Shown here: one piece after another, positions 10,810 to 20,683 of the stretch
How positions within the stretch are numbered: position 1 is the stretch's first letter
Layout: every line of letters starts with the position of its first letter
Origin: Candidatus Pandoraea novymonadis
GTDB taxonomy: Bacteria > Pseudomonadota > Gammaproteobacteria > Burkholderiales > Burkholderiaceae
NCBI RefSeq assembly: GCF_003004665.1
Contig: NZ_MUHY01000001.1
Span: 780,907 to 844,906 of the forward strand
Reading direction: 5' to 3'
Length of the DNA: 64,000 nt
Position numbers and translations under genes: made by a program
The notes under the pieces: model-generated
Told to the model about the DNA's origin: nothing
Seen by the model: the letters and a program-made list of their open reading frames with translations, nothing else
Database searches by the model: none

Positions 10810-10823
10810 AGTATTTCTCGCTC

Positions 10824-12890
10824 TCAAACCTTGTGACTAGGAGATAACGGCTCGAACGGCGTTTCTTGCACGGTGACATGTTCAACACAGTACGCAATAC
10901 AGATTGCGCGAATAGCAAATAACGCGACGCTAAACACGACGAATATAAAGACGCCTGACAATGCGGCATCTACATAATCGTTGAATACAATCTGCTTCAT
11001 CTGTGCGAATGACTGAGCAGGAGCAATAATATTCCCCTCATTAATCGCCGTTTGATATTTGGCGGCGTGTGCTAAGAAACCAATTTTCGGACTCGGATCA
11101 AACATTTTTTGCCAACCTGCCGTCAGTGTACAAATGAGCAACCAGATCGTCGGGAAAGCCGTAACCCAAGCAAAGCGCTGACGTTTGAGTTTAAAGAGCA
11201 CTACAGTTGACAAGATCAGAGCAATCGCTGCCAACATCTGATTCGAAATACCAAACAGTGGCCACAACGTGTTAATGCCGCCCAGTGGATCAAGCACTCC
11301 TTGATAAAGGAAATAACCCCATGCAGCCACACACAGCGCAGTCGCCAACAAGTTCGCTCCCAAAGATTCCGTACGCTTAAGCGATGGCACGAAAGTACCC
11401 AATAAGTCTTGAAGCATGAAACGACCAGCACGTGTACCTGCATCAACGGCTGTGAGAATAAACAGTGCTTCGAACAAGATCGCAAAGTGGTACCAGAAGG
11501 CCATCATCACCTCACCACCCATCACCTGGTGCAGGATGTGTGCCATTCCAACCGCCAAGGTGGGCGCACCACCGGCACGCGAGATAATGGTATTCTCTCC
11601 AACTGCATGGGCCGTCTGCGTTAATATTTCAGGTGTCAGCACAAAACCCCAACTCGACACAGCTTCTGCAACTGCCTCTGGCGTTGTACCAATGAGAGCA
11701 GCTGGGCTATTCATGGCGAAGTACACACCCGGATCAATCACCGACGCAGCAACAAGCGCCATAATCGCAACGAATGATTCCATAAGCATCGCGCCGTAAC
11801 CAATAAAACGTATATTACGCTCATTATCAATCAACTTCGGTGTAGTACCCGACGAGATGAGAGCATGGAAGCCAGAAACTGCACCGCAGGCAATCGTGAT
11901 AAACAAGAAGGGGAACAAATTCCCCGACCAAACAGGACCGCTACCATCAACGAATTTTGTCAGGGCTGGCATTCTGAGGTCAGGAGCGACAACCACTATA
12001 CCAATGGCTAGCGCCAAAATCGTACCAATCTTAAGGAATGTTGAGAGGTAATCACGCGGAGCAAGCAATAACCAAACTGGGAGCACTGATGCCACAAAAC
12101 CATAGCCAATCAACATCCAAGTTAGCGCTTTACCATCAAACGTAAACAACGGGGCAAATGTAGCACTGTCATGCACGTATTGGCCAAAAACAATCGCAGC
12201 CATCAACAACACAAAACCGATGATTGACACTTCACCGATCCGGCCTGGACGAATATAGCGTGTGTAAATCCCCATGAAAAGGGCAATCGGAATAGTTGCA
12301 GAAACTGTAAAAGTACCCCAAGGAGAGCCAATGAGAGCCTTGACAACAATCAGGGCCAACACTGCCAAAATGATGATCATAATTAAGAATGCGCCAAATA
12401 GTGCAATTACACCAGGAATCTGGCCTAGTTCAGCTTTAACCAAATCACCGAGCGACCGACCATCTCTGCGCGTCGAAATAAAAAGTACCATAAAATCCTG
12501 CACTGCACCAGCAAACACAACCCCAGCCAAAATCCAAAGCATTCCTGGCAAATAACCCATCTGCGCAGCCAGCACAGGTCCAACCAAGGGGCCTGCACCA
12601 GCAATCGCTGCAAAATGGTGGCCAAACAAAACGTATCGGTTTGTCGGAACATAATCAAGCCCATCGTTATGGCGATAGGCTGGCGTCATCCTGGTTGCAT
12701 CGAGCTGCACAACACGAGTAGCGATAAATAAACTGTAGTAACGGTAAGCAATCAAATAAACACACACTGAGGCAATTACTACCCAAAGGGCACTAATAGA
12801 TTCCCCACGTGCTAATGCTACAGTACCGAGCGAAAACGCACCCAGCACAGCGACGATGGCCCACGGCAAATGTTGCCATTTATAATTCAT
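10824..12890 (-). CDS. cstA: Carbon starvation protein A family transporter (pyruvate/peptide uptake)
   Basis: A polytopic inner-membrane protein of 688 residues with well over twelve hydrophobic segments. Characteristic stretches include YVPTNRYVLFGHHFAAIAGAG near residue 75, GPLVGPVLAAQMGYLPG and LALFLMGIYTRY-like helices, and a long C-terminal tail region. Characterised relatives CstA and BtsT of E. coli move peptides or pyruvate. An SD (GGAGAG) precedes the ATG. ybdD follows 14 bp downstream, and a divergent two-component system lies upstream, consistent with sensing of the substrate. Substrate assignment is by family only. Confidence 0.9.
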   Translation of the reverse strand: MNYKWQHLPWAIVAVLGAFSLGTVALARGESISALWVVIASVCVYLIAYRYYSLFIATRVVQLDATRMTPAYRHNDGLDYVPTNRYVLFGHHFAAIAGAGPLVGPVLAAQMGYLPGMLWILAGVVFAGAVQDFMVLFISTRRDGRSLGDLVKAELGQIPGVIALFGAFLIMIIILAVLALIVVKALIGSPWGTFTVSATIPIALFMGIYTRYIRPGRIGEVSIIGFVLLMAAIVFGQYVHDSATFAPLFTFDGKALTWMLIGYGFVASVLPVWLLLAPRDYLSTFLKIGTILALAIGIVVVAPDLRMPALTKFVDGSGPVWSGNLFPFLFITIACGAVSGFHALISSGTTPKLIDNERNIRFIGYGAMLMESFVAIMALVAASVIDPGVYFAMNSPAALIGTTPEAVAEAVSSWGFVLTPEILTQTAHAVGENTIISRAGGAPTLAVGMAHILHQVMGGEVMMAFWYHFAILFEALFILTAVDAGTRAGRFMLQDLLGTFVPSLKRTESLGANLLATALCVAAWGYFLYQGVLDPLGGINTLWPLFGISNQMLAAIALILSTVVLFKLKRQRFAWVTAFPTIWLLICTLTAGWQKMFDPSPKIGFLAHAAKYQTAINEGNIIAPAQSFAQMKQIVFNDYVDAALSGVFIFVVFSVALFAIRAICIAYCVEHVTVQETPFEPLSPSHKV

Positions 12891-13118
12891 TGTCTCTCCT
12901 CGACACCACCTTCTTTGGCGGCACTTCTTTTTTTTGGCATGAACGCACCGTAAACAGAGTCACGGCAACCTGCAGCAGGCATGGTCAACAATTCGAAAGC
13001 ATGGCCAAGGGCTGTAGTATTGGCAATTGTACGTTGTGCCACAAGCGTAAAACTACGTAGACATGATAAGTAATATTACGTATATTTAACTTTGTTAGGA
13101 ACCCGTGATCCTCAACTT

Positions 13119-14459
13119 ATGAACTCACGACAAAAATTCTGGTCACTGGTGATTCTGCCAGCGAGCTTTGCACTAATCGCTATCACACTGATGATCTTCT
13201 ATCAGGCCATCGTACTATCACGTCAGCAACTTAAAATAGTAGAAAGAACCTATCTCTCCGCAAAGGAAATCGAACTCAAAAATCACGTAAAACTCGCATG
13301 TAATATAGTCGAACTATTGCATAATGGTCCTGATACACCAGAATTGCGTAAGGCTATCATCGACACGCTATCCCGACTATCAGTCGGACAAGAAAATTAT
13401 TTCTTTATTTACGATCTGAATGGTGAAAGCCTTATAAAGGGAGATATTGCAACCTGTCACAGTCAATATATACAAGAAATTCAAGATGTTCAGAATGAGT
13501 CCATTACTCAATATCTTATCGAGAAAGGAAAAGCTGGTGGAGGTTTAGTAAGATATATGCGTAAAAATCCATCATCAAAGCAAATCATGTCGAAGTTCAG
13601 TTATGTGATCAAACTAAACAAGTGGAACTGGATAATCGGCAGTAATCTGTGTAGCGATGACGTTCAAATCACCATAAATAAGTTGACTATTAATCTCACG
13701 CTCTTGTGGACTACACTGATCGGAGCATGCTGCTTCATGGCCGCAGGTATTGCTGGGCTGGTGGTCAATTTCATATCGTACTGCAACACAGACTTGAAGC
13801 TCAAAAAATTAGCACGTCAGGTCGTCCAATCGCGGGAAATCGAGCGTACACGGATATCACGCGATTTGCACGATGGTATTAGCCAATTGCTCGTTTCAGT
13901 CAAATTATTGTTGGAATCGACAGCGATGCAAATAATGAATGCCCCCGCAGCTGCAAACCTCACGTTGAGTGTCGCGATCGAACATCTAAACAACGTACTG
14001 ATGGAAGTGCGACGAATTTCAAAAGCATTAGGCCCAGCAATGCTCGATGAGCTTGGCATTGGTGACGCAATCGAAAAATTAGGGCTCGAATTCGGCCAGC
14101 ATGCACACCTGACGGTTGAAGTAATCATTGCGGGAGAAGATCGATTGATAGATCATACGCTCAAAACCGTATTGTTTCGCATTACACAAGAAGCCCTGAC
14201 GAATATTAATCGCCATGCAAATGCAAAAAAAATAACCATCTCGTTGATGTTCGACAAAGACGGCATTCTTCTAGATATTACTGACAACGGCGCAGGTTTC
14301 GATAATGCACAGGACTATCGTGACCCAAAATGGGGCATCGGTCTGCGCAATATGCATGAACGGCTGGAAACTATCGGTGGTGTTCTCAAAATTCAATCAC
14401 GTTCTGGGGCGACCACGATCCATGTTTGGGTGCCTCTACCTCAATCTATATCTTCATAA
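13119..14459 (+). CDS. Cache-domain sensor histidine kinase (HisKA_3 type)
   Basis: Membrane sensor kinase of 446 residues from the ATG at 13119; an in-frame TTG at 13092 is a weaker option. Order: N-terminal membrane helix (about 10-32), a periplasmic single-Cache ligand domain (contains ENYFFIYDLNGESLIKGD and KWNWIIGSNL), a second helix (about 195-220), the HisKA_3 box ERTRISRDLHDGISQLL with His251, and the ATPase boxes ITDNGAGFD and WGIGLRNMHERLETIGG. It faces cstA across a short promoter region and overlaps its response regulator, so a role in sensing a small carboxylate and driving cstA is a reasonable inference. Confidence 0.9.
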   Translation: MNSRQKFWSLVILPASFALIAITLMIFYQAIVLSRQQLKIVERTYLSAKEIELKNHVKLACNIVELLHNGPDTPELRKAIIDTLSRLSVGQENYFFIYDLNGESLIKGDIATCHSQYIQEIQDVQNESITQYLIEKGKAGGGLVRYMRKNPSSKQIMSKFSYVIKLNKWNWIIGSNLCSDDVQITINKLTINLTLLWTTLIGACCFMAAGIAGLVVNFISYCNTDLKLKKLARQVVQSREIERTRISRDLHDGISQLLVSVKLLLESTAMQIMNAPAAANLTLSVAIEHLNNVLMEVRRISKALGPAMLDELGIGDAIEKLGLEFGQHAHLTVEVIIAGEDRLIDHTLKTVLFRITQEALTNINRHANAKKITISLMFDKDGILLDITDNGAGFDNAQDYRDPKWGIGLRNMHERLETIGGVLKIQSRSGATTIHVWVPLPQSISS

Positions 14460-15088
14460 TGTTTCCCACCATTCGTTTATTATTGATTGACGATCATCCA
14501 CTTGTTCGAGATGGGCTACGTGCCTGTTTTGAAAAATCTTCAAAATTGCTTGTGGTAGGAGAAGTGGGCAATGCGGATGAAGCTATTGCCCGTGCTGTGA
14601 TCAGCGTCCCAGATTTAGCATTGATGGACATCAACATGAGAGGTACCAACGGACTCCAATTAACAGCCCAATTTCGTACGCGTTTTCCACATATCGCTGT
14701 GTTGATTTTGTCGATGTACGATAATCTAGAATATGTACGACAAGCCGTGCGCGCTGGCGCACGTGGTTATATTTTGAAAGATGCACCGGCTCAAGAGATT
14801 ATCACGGCCATTGAGAAGGTAGTCAAAGGAGAGACTTATTACAGTGCAACTATCGCTTCCCGAGTTTTACAGGCATCAACTACGTACGCCACCATCGACT
14901 CATTAACGCCCCGTGAACGCGAAATCCTGACGAGGATTGCAGGCGGACTGTCTAACAAACGAATTGCGCAAGAACTCGATTTGTCTGTACGAACAGTGGA
15001 GACACACCGGCTAAATATCAAGCGTAAGTTGAATATCGAGGGACAAGCAAAACTCATCAAGTTTGCAATAGCAAATGAATTAGAATAG
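14459..15088 (+). CDS. NarL/FixJ-family response regulator
   Basis: A 209-residue transcription regulator partnered with the kinase before it. The start ATG at 14459 shares its A with the kinase TAA (TAATG), so the pair is translationally coupled; an earlier in-frame ATG at 14426 lies inside the kinase gene. The receiver domain has Asp11/Asp12, phospho-acceptor Asp57 in ALMDINM and Lys107 in YILKDA. The LuxR-type helix-turn-helix (about 145-205) contains LTPREREILTRIAGGLSNKR and LSVRTVETHRLNIKRKL. The likely target is the divergent cstA promoter (inference from position). Confidence 0.92.
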   Translation: MFPTIRLLLIDDHPLVRDGLRACFEKSSKLLVVGEVGNADEAIARAVISVPDLALMDINMRGTNGLQLTAQFRTRFPHIAVLILSMYDNLEYVRQAVRAGARGYILKDAPAQEIITAIEKVVKGETYYSATIASRVLQASTTYATIDSLTPREREILTRIAGGLSNKRIAQELDLSVRTVETHRLNIKRKLNIEGQAKLIKFAIANELE

Positions 15089-15600
15089 GAATTAAAGCGT
15101 GGTCAGTCAGAGAAGCCCCAATCAGCTGAAGTATATTTAAATTTAGTCAACGTGTCGTGAAAGATTTAAAAAACATAAGAATTTCTCTCTATTCATTTCA
15201 CATAACTATCAAGGTAGAGCAATCTGCATGGGGAAAAGACGTCTTGACTTTCCGAGTATTTAGATCAATGAGGAGGACAAATTCTCCAAATAGTTACTGA
15301 CATCGGCGATACAGAATTGACCACATCGCGAATGAATCAGAAAACGCATGAAGCCTAACTCGTAGCAGTGTCTCTGTAGTCGTTTTCGATCGAGATAACA
15401 AGATCACCTAACCAGCCATTGCAATACACCTGCCATACTATTATGACCAAACAAGGTTTAAGCATACCATTGTATAAAAAGCATCAATGCTGCGTCGAAA
15501 TAGAAATCGTGACAAGTGATTATCACGTATCACACATAATCATCGCTCGACCAAACGACTACATTCTTTCTTACCTGGATTCGCTTGATTTCGTTTTATC
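15089..15600. other. Non-coding spacer
   Basis: About 510 bp between the response regulator and the dehydrogenase. No recognisable gene, RNA or repeat. An open frame ending at 15604 has no family resemblance. Confidence 0.6.
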
Positions 15601-16638
15601 ATGAAAATTGTCATTCTCGACGATTACCAGGACGCTGTTCGCAAGCTTGAATGTTTTTCTCTTCTTTCAGGCCATAACGTCAAGGTATTCAACAATACAG
15701 TTAAGGGTGTCGGCCAACTCACCTCGCGTATCGGCGACGCCGAGATATTGGTACTCATCCGCGAACGTACTGCTATCACTGCCCAGTTAATACATAAACT
15801 ACCTGGCCTGAAAATTATCAGCCAAACGGGTCAAGTCGGCAATCATATTGATGTTGATGCCTGCACAGCCCGTGGGATAGCAGTACTGCAAGGTGCAGAT
15901 CCCCTGACCGCCCCTGCCGAACTCACATGGGCTTTAATTATGGCTGCTCAGCGCCGTATTCCACAATACATCGCGAGTTTGAAGTACGGCACATGGCAAC
16001 AGTCCGGTTTAAAATCATCCGGTATGCCAGCAAATTTTGGGCTAGGACAAGTTCTTCGTGGCCAAACCCTCGGGGTCTGGGGATACGGAAAAATTGGCAA
16101 ACAAGTGGCTCACTTTGCCAAAGCCTTCGAGATGGAAGTCATTATTTGGGGACGTGATGACTCCTGTACGGCTGCGGCAAACGATGGCTTTAAAATCGCG
16201 GCCAGCCGTGAAGCACTCTTCACGAACAGCGACGTGTTATCGTTACACTTGCGTTTAAACAAAGAGACACACGACATCGTCAAACTCAGCGATCTCCTGC
16301 AGATGAAATCGACCGCACTGTTCGTTAACACAAGTCATCCCAAACTAATCGGGGAAAATGCACTAATCGCAGCACTCAATCGAGGCAATCCCGGTATGGC
16401 AGCCATCGATGTATTCGATAGCGAGCCAATCCTGCAAGGCAACCCGCTATTGCGCCTCGAAAATTGCATCTGTACGCCTCATATTGGATATGTTGAACGT
16501 GAAAGTTATGCCGTGTATTTCAGAAGTGCATTCCAACACATCATCGATTTTCTAAATGGGAACCACACATCCCTTGTCAATCCCAACATCCTACCGGACC
16601 GCAAACTAGGATCTGTTGATCATGGGATCGGTAATTAG
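15601..16638 (+). CDS. D-2-hydroxyacid dehydrogenase family protein with altered active site
   Basis: A 345-residue NAD-dependent dehydrogenase fold. The nucleotide-binding motif is TLGVWGYGKIGKQVA (about 157-171). Of the catalytic triad of this family, Glu275 (DVFDSEP) and His294 (CTPHIGY) are present. The substrate-binding Arg, normally in an NTSR motif, is His246 (FVNTSHPKL, codon CAT at 16336-16338). Since that Arg anchors the 2-keto acid carboxylate, activity may be lost or changed. The frame is otherwise intact. The physiological substrate cannot be told from the sequence. Confidence 0.85.
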   Translation: MKIVILDDYQDAVRKLECFSLLSGHNVKVFNNTVKGVGQLTSRIGDAEILVLIRERTAITAQLIHKLPGLKIISQTGQVGNHIDVDACTARGIAVLQGADPLTAPAELTWALIMAAQRRIPQYIASLKYGTWQQSGLKSSGMPANFGLGQVLRGQTLGVWGYGKIGKQVAHFAKAFEMEVIIWGRDDSCTAAANDGFKIAASREALFTNSDVLSLHLRLNKETHDIVKLSDLLQMKSTALFVNTSHPKLIGENALIAALNRGNPGMAAIDVFDSEPILQGNPLLRLENCICTPHIGYVERESYAVYFRSAFQHIIDFLNGNHTSLVNPNILPDRKLGSVDHGIGN

Positions 16639-16795
16639 AGTACACCATCGTTCATCCCATAAGTAAATTTTTATTTTAGGAAAATCATTTTCCGTCACAA
16701 CCATCTGAGCGCGAAATCAATAAGCATAGTTTAATCAAACTTCCGAACTTCTTCGAATACATACAACAGGATGTTCTAACTGGGTTGCCCCACAC

Positions 16796-17146
16796 TTACT
16801 TCATTGGTGCTCCTATCATAATCCAGTCAACTACCGTCTTCGCATCAGCATCACTCAATCCAGGATACGCTGGCATTGGAATTGCTCCCCACACACCAGA
16901 ACCACCCGTCCTAACCTTCTTAACGAGCTTCGCTACAGCATTTTTATCTCCATTGTACTTCCTGATGATATCTTTATAAGCTGGGCCAACTATCTTTCTA
17001 TCGAAAGTGTGACAACCCATACAGGCATTCGAAACGGCGATATGCTTAGCCTTCGTGATATCAAGCGCTTGCGTTGACGATGTCCAAATCATTAGGTTAC
17101 TCATTAGCAGTACCATGAATACTCCACCGTTTACTCGTGACTTCAT
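16796..17146 (-). CDS. Small periplasmic class I cytochrome c
   Basis: A 116-residue precursor. Residues 1-28 form a signal peptide ending ...SSTQA. The haem-binding motif CMGCH is at about 43-47 and the axial Met is in AIPMPAYP near residue 90, the layout of c551/c552-type electron carriers. It is expected to be secreted by Sec, receive covalent haem in the periplasm and pass electrons to terminal oxidases. The start at 17146 is supported by AAAGGAGC just upstream; the open frame extends further without family likeness. Confidence 0.9.
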   Translation of the reverse strand: MKSRVNGGVFMVLLMSNLMIWTSSTQALDITKAKHIAVSNACMGCHTFDRKIVGPAYKDIIRKYNGDKNAVAKLVKKVRTGGSGVWGAIPMPAYPGLSDADAKTVVDWIMIGAPMK

Positions 17147-17804
17147 AAAAAAAGCTCCTTTGAGTTTTATTTGATTATCAAGACACGCCAGCTTTAAACT
17201 ATCTAACGACGCACCACATACAACAGCAACTGCAAAGCCCCTCAATGCCCCTCATAAAGAATTTATAGCTCAAAATTTTCTCGAATATTAATTCGAAATC
17301 CCAAAAACCAACGTCTAGCAACCACTCGATCTATCAAATAAGTTAATCATATTCTTTGAGTTCACCATTTAAGGGGAAGCCTCAGTTAACAGACTTGAGA
17401 GACAAGTTGTCGTCCTTTAATTCTGAAACATCGAACCTTATTGGCAGCGTAATGCTGTTAGCAGCATTTACTCATCAGTTGACATGTACCCAACAAAAAA
17501 TAATCCATAGGTGTTGTGGTAATGCATAGATAGCATGTAATGTCTTCTATTGTTAACCATCGGCTATTTGTTTCTAGCGTCAATCTCTAAATGAATATAG
17601 TAAACAGATTGTGGTTTTCTTCATGCTGAAGCGATTTACATTAATTTCGCAACATAAAAAATAAAACAAAGTCAAATGCGCAATGAAATAAAAAAACCTA
17701 AAATGAACGGCCTACTGCATAACCATGCAAATATCGAAAAAAATATATAGAAGTAGTCACATAATGGGCAGCAAAACCAATTAACTCCAGGTTAAGCTAG
17801 CGGC
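17147..17804. other. Non-coding spacer
   Basis: About 660 bp of AT-rich DNA between the BON lipoprotein gene and cytochrome c, all on the minus strand. Nothing recognisable beyond the cytochrome ribosome site at its left edge. Confidence 0.6.
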
Positions 17805-18554
17805 CTATTTTCGTTTCACTTCCCCATCAATGATTGATGCAGGATTAGTCAACGGTGTCTGGGTGACTGACCCAGACGAAATCGGAGTCGTTGTGACCTC
17901 TACCGTTTCATCTTGCAAATCTGGCGACATACCCTGCTTAGCAGATTCCTCTGCTAGTCCTTTCGCCTCGGTAGAAGACAGGTATTCATAGAGTTTAATA
18001 ACTCGCCGAACCCCATTAACTCGGCTAGCAACATCCGACGCAATCTTACCTTCGGCTGCCGAGACTATTCCCATCAAATATACATCGCCACGCTCTGTCA
18101 CTACTTTAAACACGTTGGCCGATATTTCTTTCGTGTTGATCAAAGCAGCTTTTACCTTGCTAGTTATCCAAGCATCGTTGGAACGAGAGCGGAACGAGCT
18201 AGCATCTTTAATGACTAGCTCATCAACAATTTCACGAACATTGTTCAGCTCGTGCACCAGTTTAAGAATACGATCTTTCAATACTTGATTTGACACTTCA
18301 CCTGTCAACAACACACGACGATTGAAGGATGCTACATTAACGTGCTTTTCGCTGGAGATTTTTTTGGCAAGTTCAACCGTTGCCTTGACTTGAATCTCAT
18401 AATCCTCGGTTTGTGAACCAATTGAACGGCGGTCAGTCGCCAAAAGAACTCCCCCCCCTGCAGCACCAAATATCAAGGGAGCACATCCACCCAGCACGAA
18501 GACTACAAGAACAGTCAAACATACGAAATTAGTCACACGTTGCACATTCATCAA
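17805..18554 (-). CDS. BON-domain outer-membrane lipoprotein (DolP/YraP-like)
   Basis: A 249-residue precursor. A hydrophobic leader ends in the lipobox VLGGC (about 20-24), so the mature protein is lipid-anchored. Two BON domains follow: the first contains HVNVASFNRRVLLTGEVSN, the second contains AWITSKVKAALINT and GDVYLMGIVSA. The Thr/Ser-rich C-terminal tail looks disordered. E. coli DolP binds anionic phospholipid and maintains envelope integrity. The neighbouring diaA-like gene and rsmI reproduce the E. coli rsmI-yraN-diaA-dolP order, which supports the assignment. Confidence 0.85.
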   Translation of the reverse strand: MMNVQRVTNFVCLTVLVVFVLGGCAPLIFGAAGGGVLLATDRRSIGSQTEDYEIQVKATVELAKKISSEKHVNVASFNRRVLLTGEVSNQVLKDRILKLVHELNNVREIVDELVIKDASSFRSRSNDAWITSKVKAALINTKEISANVFKVVTERGDVYLMGIVSAAEGKIASDVASRVNGVRRVIKLYEYLSSTEAKGLAEESAKQGMSPDLQDETVEVTTTPISSGSVTQTPLTNPASIIDGEVKRK

Positions 18555-18720
18555 ACTTTCTCCTTGTTTCAGTCAAACTCACCGGAGCTCCAAAAAACCA
18601 GTGCTACGCATACCTTGTATTATTGGAAGGAAATCCACCAACGATACGGCAGCCACCATCGCCAAGACATGTGGGTGTCAATCTAGAGCACTAGGCCCTC
18701 ATTAATCAATAACGTTCAGT

Positions 18721-19308
18721 TTATTCATCCCCAAGCAACATCGCATCTATGCCATCACATAGACAATGAATCGTAAGCAGATGCACTTCGTGAATTCTGG
18801 CCCTACGTTCATGTGGCACACAAATATGTACATCAAGCTCGGCAAGCGTATCACTCATTCTTCCGCCATTACAGCCCGTCAAAGCAACCACGCTCATTTC
18901 TCTCTCATGAGCAGCCTCCACTGCAGCCAATACATTCGCTGCATTGCCTGAAGTCGAGATCGCCAGCAAAAGATCACCAGGCTGTCCAAGTACACGCACC
19001 TGTTTTGAGAAAATGGATTCGAAATGATAATCGTTACCGACTGCCGTCAATATCGAGGAATCTGCCGTCAACGAGATCGCCGGTAGTCCTGGACGTTCCC
19101 GTTCGAAACGGCCAATCAATTCGGCAGCAAAGCTCTGACAGCTGCTCGCCGAACCAGCGTTACCACAGGCAAGTACTTTATTACCATTAGCTAAGGTGTC
19201 AAACATAATATCTGTAGCATGCTCGATGGGGCCGGCCAAAATTTCAAGCGCTGCCATCTTGAGTTCAGCGCTATCCCTGAAGTTTTTTTGAATTCGTTCA
19301 ATCAGCAT
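18721..19308 (-). CDS. diaA: SIS-domain protein, DiaA-type (GmhA-related)
   Basis: A 195-residue SIS-fold protein with the sugar-phosphate-binding core ACGNAGSASSCQSFAAELIG and the loop AISTSGNAANVLAAV. The C-terminal pattern HEVHLLTIHCLCDGID is closer to DiaA than to phosphoheptose isomerase GmhA as I recall those families. DiaA binds DnaA and promotes timely replication initiation. The gene sits before the BON lipoprotein and opposite rsmI, as in the E. coli diaA cluster; yraN, normally between, is not found. GmhA function (heptose for LPS) remains an alternative. Confidence 0.75.
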   Translation of the reverse strand: MLIERIQKNFRDSAELKMAALEILAGPIEHATDIMFDTLANGNKVLACGNAGSASSCQSFAAELIGRFERERPGLPAISLTADSSILTAVGNDYHFESIFSKQVRVLGQPGDLLLAISTSGNAANVLAAVEAAHEREMSVVALTGCNGGRMSDTLAELDVHICVPHERRARIHEVHLLTIHCLCDGIDAMLLGDE

Positions 19309-19792
19309 GACTGTAAAGCAGCCTATTTTACGAAGAGATTGTTAAAAAATATCGTATCTGAATGCGAATCCAGTTCGATACCCGAAATTGAATCTATCAT
19401 CCGCCATAGGAAGTCCGTCACAAGTGTGACAATTGATACAATCCACTCCAACGCAAACAATAATGACTATCCCTGATACATCAATGAAAATACATGGTTT
19501 AGTACGTTAAACAACATGGGGAAAGTCCAAAAAACAAGTGCTCAATTCGAAACCACCTCCTCTATTCCTCATCATACGCTTCCACGATCGTGGATAATGA
19601 GCTCGATTTCTCCTTAGCAGCACAAATAATTACGGATACTGCCATACAACTTCAAAAGAATTCCTCGATACTGCTTTCAAGTGCATCATCGAGTGAATCC
19701 CACGTTCATGTATGTTCGATGTAATAACTCAATCGTTATTTTTTACTCTACAACGCACTTCATGCGCCCCACCCCATCATGGAGATCATCTA
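19309..19792. other. Divergent spacer; yraN position is empty
   Basis: About 480 bp between the divergent diaA-like and rsmI genes. Many proteobacteria carry yraN here. I checked part of the minus strand and saw no YraN motif, so the gene appears to be gone. The GGAG ribosome site for rsmI is at 19780-19783. Confidence 0.55.
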
Positions 19793-20683
19793 ATGGACGA
19801 TTGTCTATTATCACTTGCTTACAATCAATCCTATCCTGCCGGAACACTATATGTCGTTGCAACACCTTTGGGCAACGTTGCAGATATCACATTACGAGCC
19901 CTTCACGTGCTAATGATGGTTGATGTCATCGCTGCCGAGGATACACGCAATAGCAGCCAACTTTTATCGCGCTACGGCATCGACAAACCGCTAATAGCTA
20001 CTCACGAACATAACGAAAGCGTAGTGGCCAAAGAACTTGTCTCGCGCTTACGGACTGGCGAACGTATTGCCTACATTTCGGATGCAGGTACCCCAGGCAT
20101 CTCCGATCCAGGGGCACAATTAGTTGATGCTGTACGCTCTGCCGGGCTACAAATCATGCCGATCCCTGGAGTTAGTGCTCTGGTTACATTGCTCTCTGCA
20201 GCAGGTTCATGGATCGAAAGGTTCATATTTTTCGGCTTTTTGCCTAGCAAATCAACAAGGCTAGAAAGTATGCTAAAAACACTCAAAAATGAAACTTCAA
20301 CATTGATTTTCTACGAAGCCCCACATCGGATTGTGGAAACAATCAGCACAATGACCAAAGTACTCGGCGGAGATAGGCGTTTGCTGATAGGTCGAGAATT
20401 GACAAAACGTTTCGAGCAAATTCATGAATGCAACTTACATGACGCAGTCACATGGTTCGGCAAGGACACAAATCGACAACGTGGTGAATTTGTTCTAGCG
20501 GTAGAAGGAGCGCTTGAAGAAACAGCAAGTGCGGGGATAAATTCTGAAACCGAACGTGTACTCACGTTACTCTTGAGAGAACTCTCAATAAAAAATGCAG
20601 TCCAGCTAACCTCTGCGATTACCGGCACAGCCAGGAATAAACTTTATAATCGAGCACTAATGTTGAAAAAAATGAATCAATAA
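19793..20683 (+). CDS. rsmI: 16S rRNA 2'-O-methyltransferase RsmI (C1402)
   Basis: SAM-dependent enzyme (tetrapyrrole-methylase fold) that 2'-O-methylates C1402 of 16S rRNA. It has 296 residues from the ATG at 19793, chosen for GGAG nine bases upstream; the frame is open 27 codons earlier without likeness to the family. Signature stretches: YVVATPLGNVADITLRAL, AEDTRNSSQLL, YISDAGTPGISDPG, IPGVSALVTLLSAAG and FYEAPHRI. Normal length and intact. Confidence 0.95.
   Translation: MDDCLLSLAYNQSYPAGTLYVVATPLGNVADITLRALHVLMMVDVIAAEDTRNSSQLLSRYGIDKPLIATHEHNESVVAKELVSRLRTGERIAYISDAGTPGISDPGAQLVDAVRSAGLQIMPIPGVSALVTLLSAAGSWIERFIFFGFLPSKSTRLESMLKTLKNETSTLIFYEAPHRIVETISTMTKVLGGDRRLLIGRELTKRFEQIHECNLHDAVTWFGKDTNRQRGEFVLAVEGALEETASAGINSETERVLTLLLRELSIKNAVQLTSAITGTARNKLYNRALMLKKMNQ

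Noticed and set aside
19515..19535. GGGGAAAGTCC resembles the GAGGAAAGTCC element of RNase P RNA.
   Set aside because: No other conserved RNase P block was found on either side; a single short match is expected by chance.
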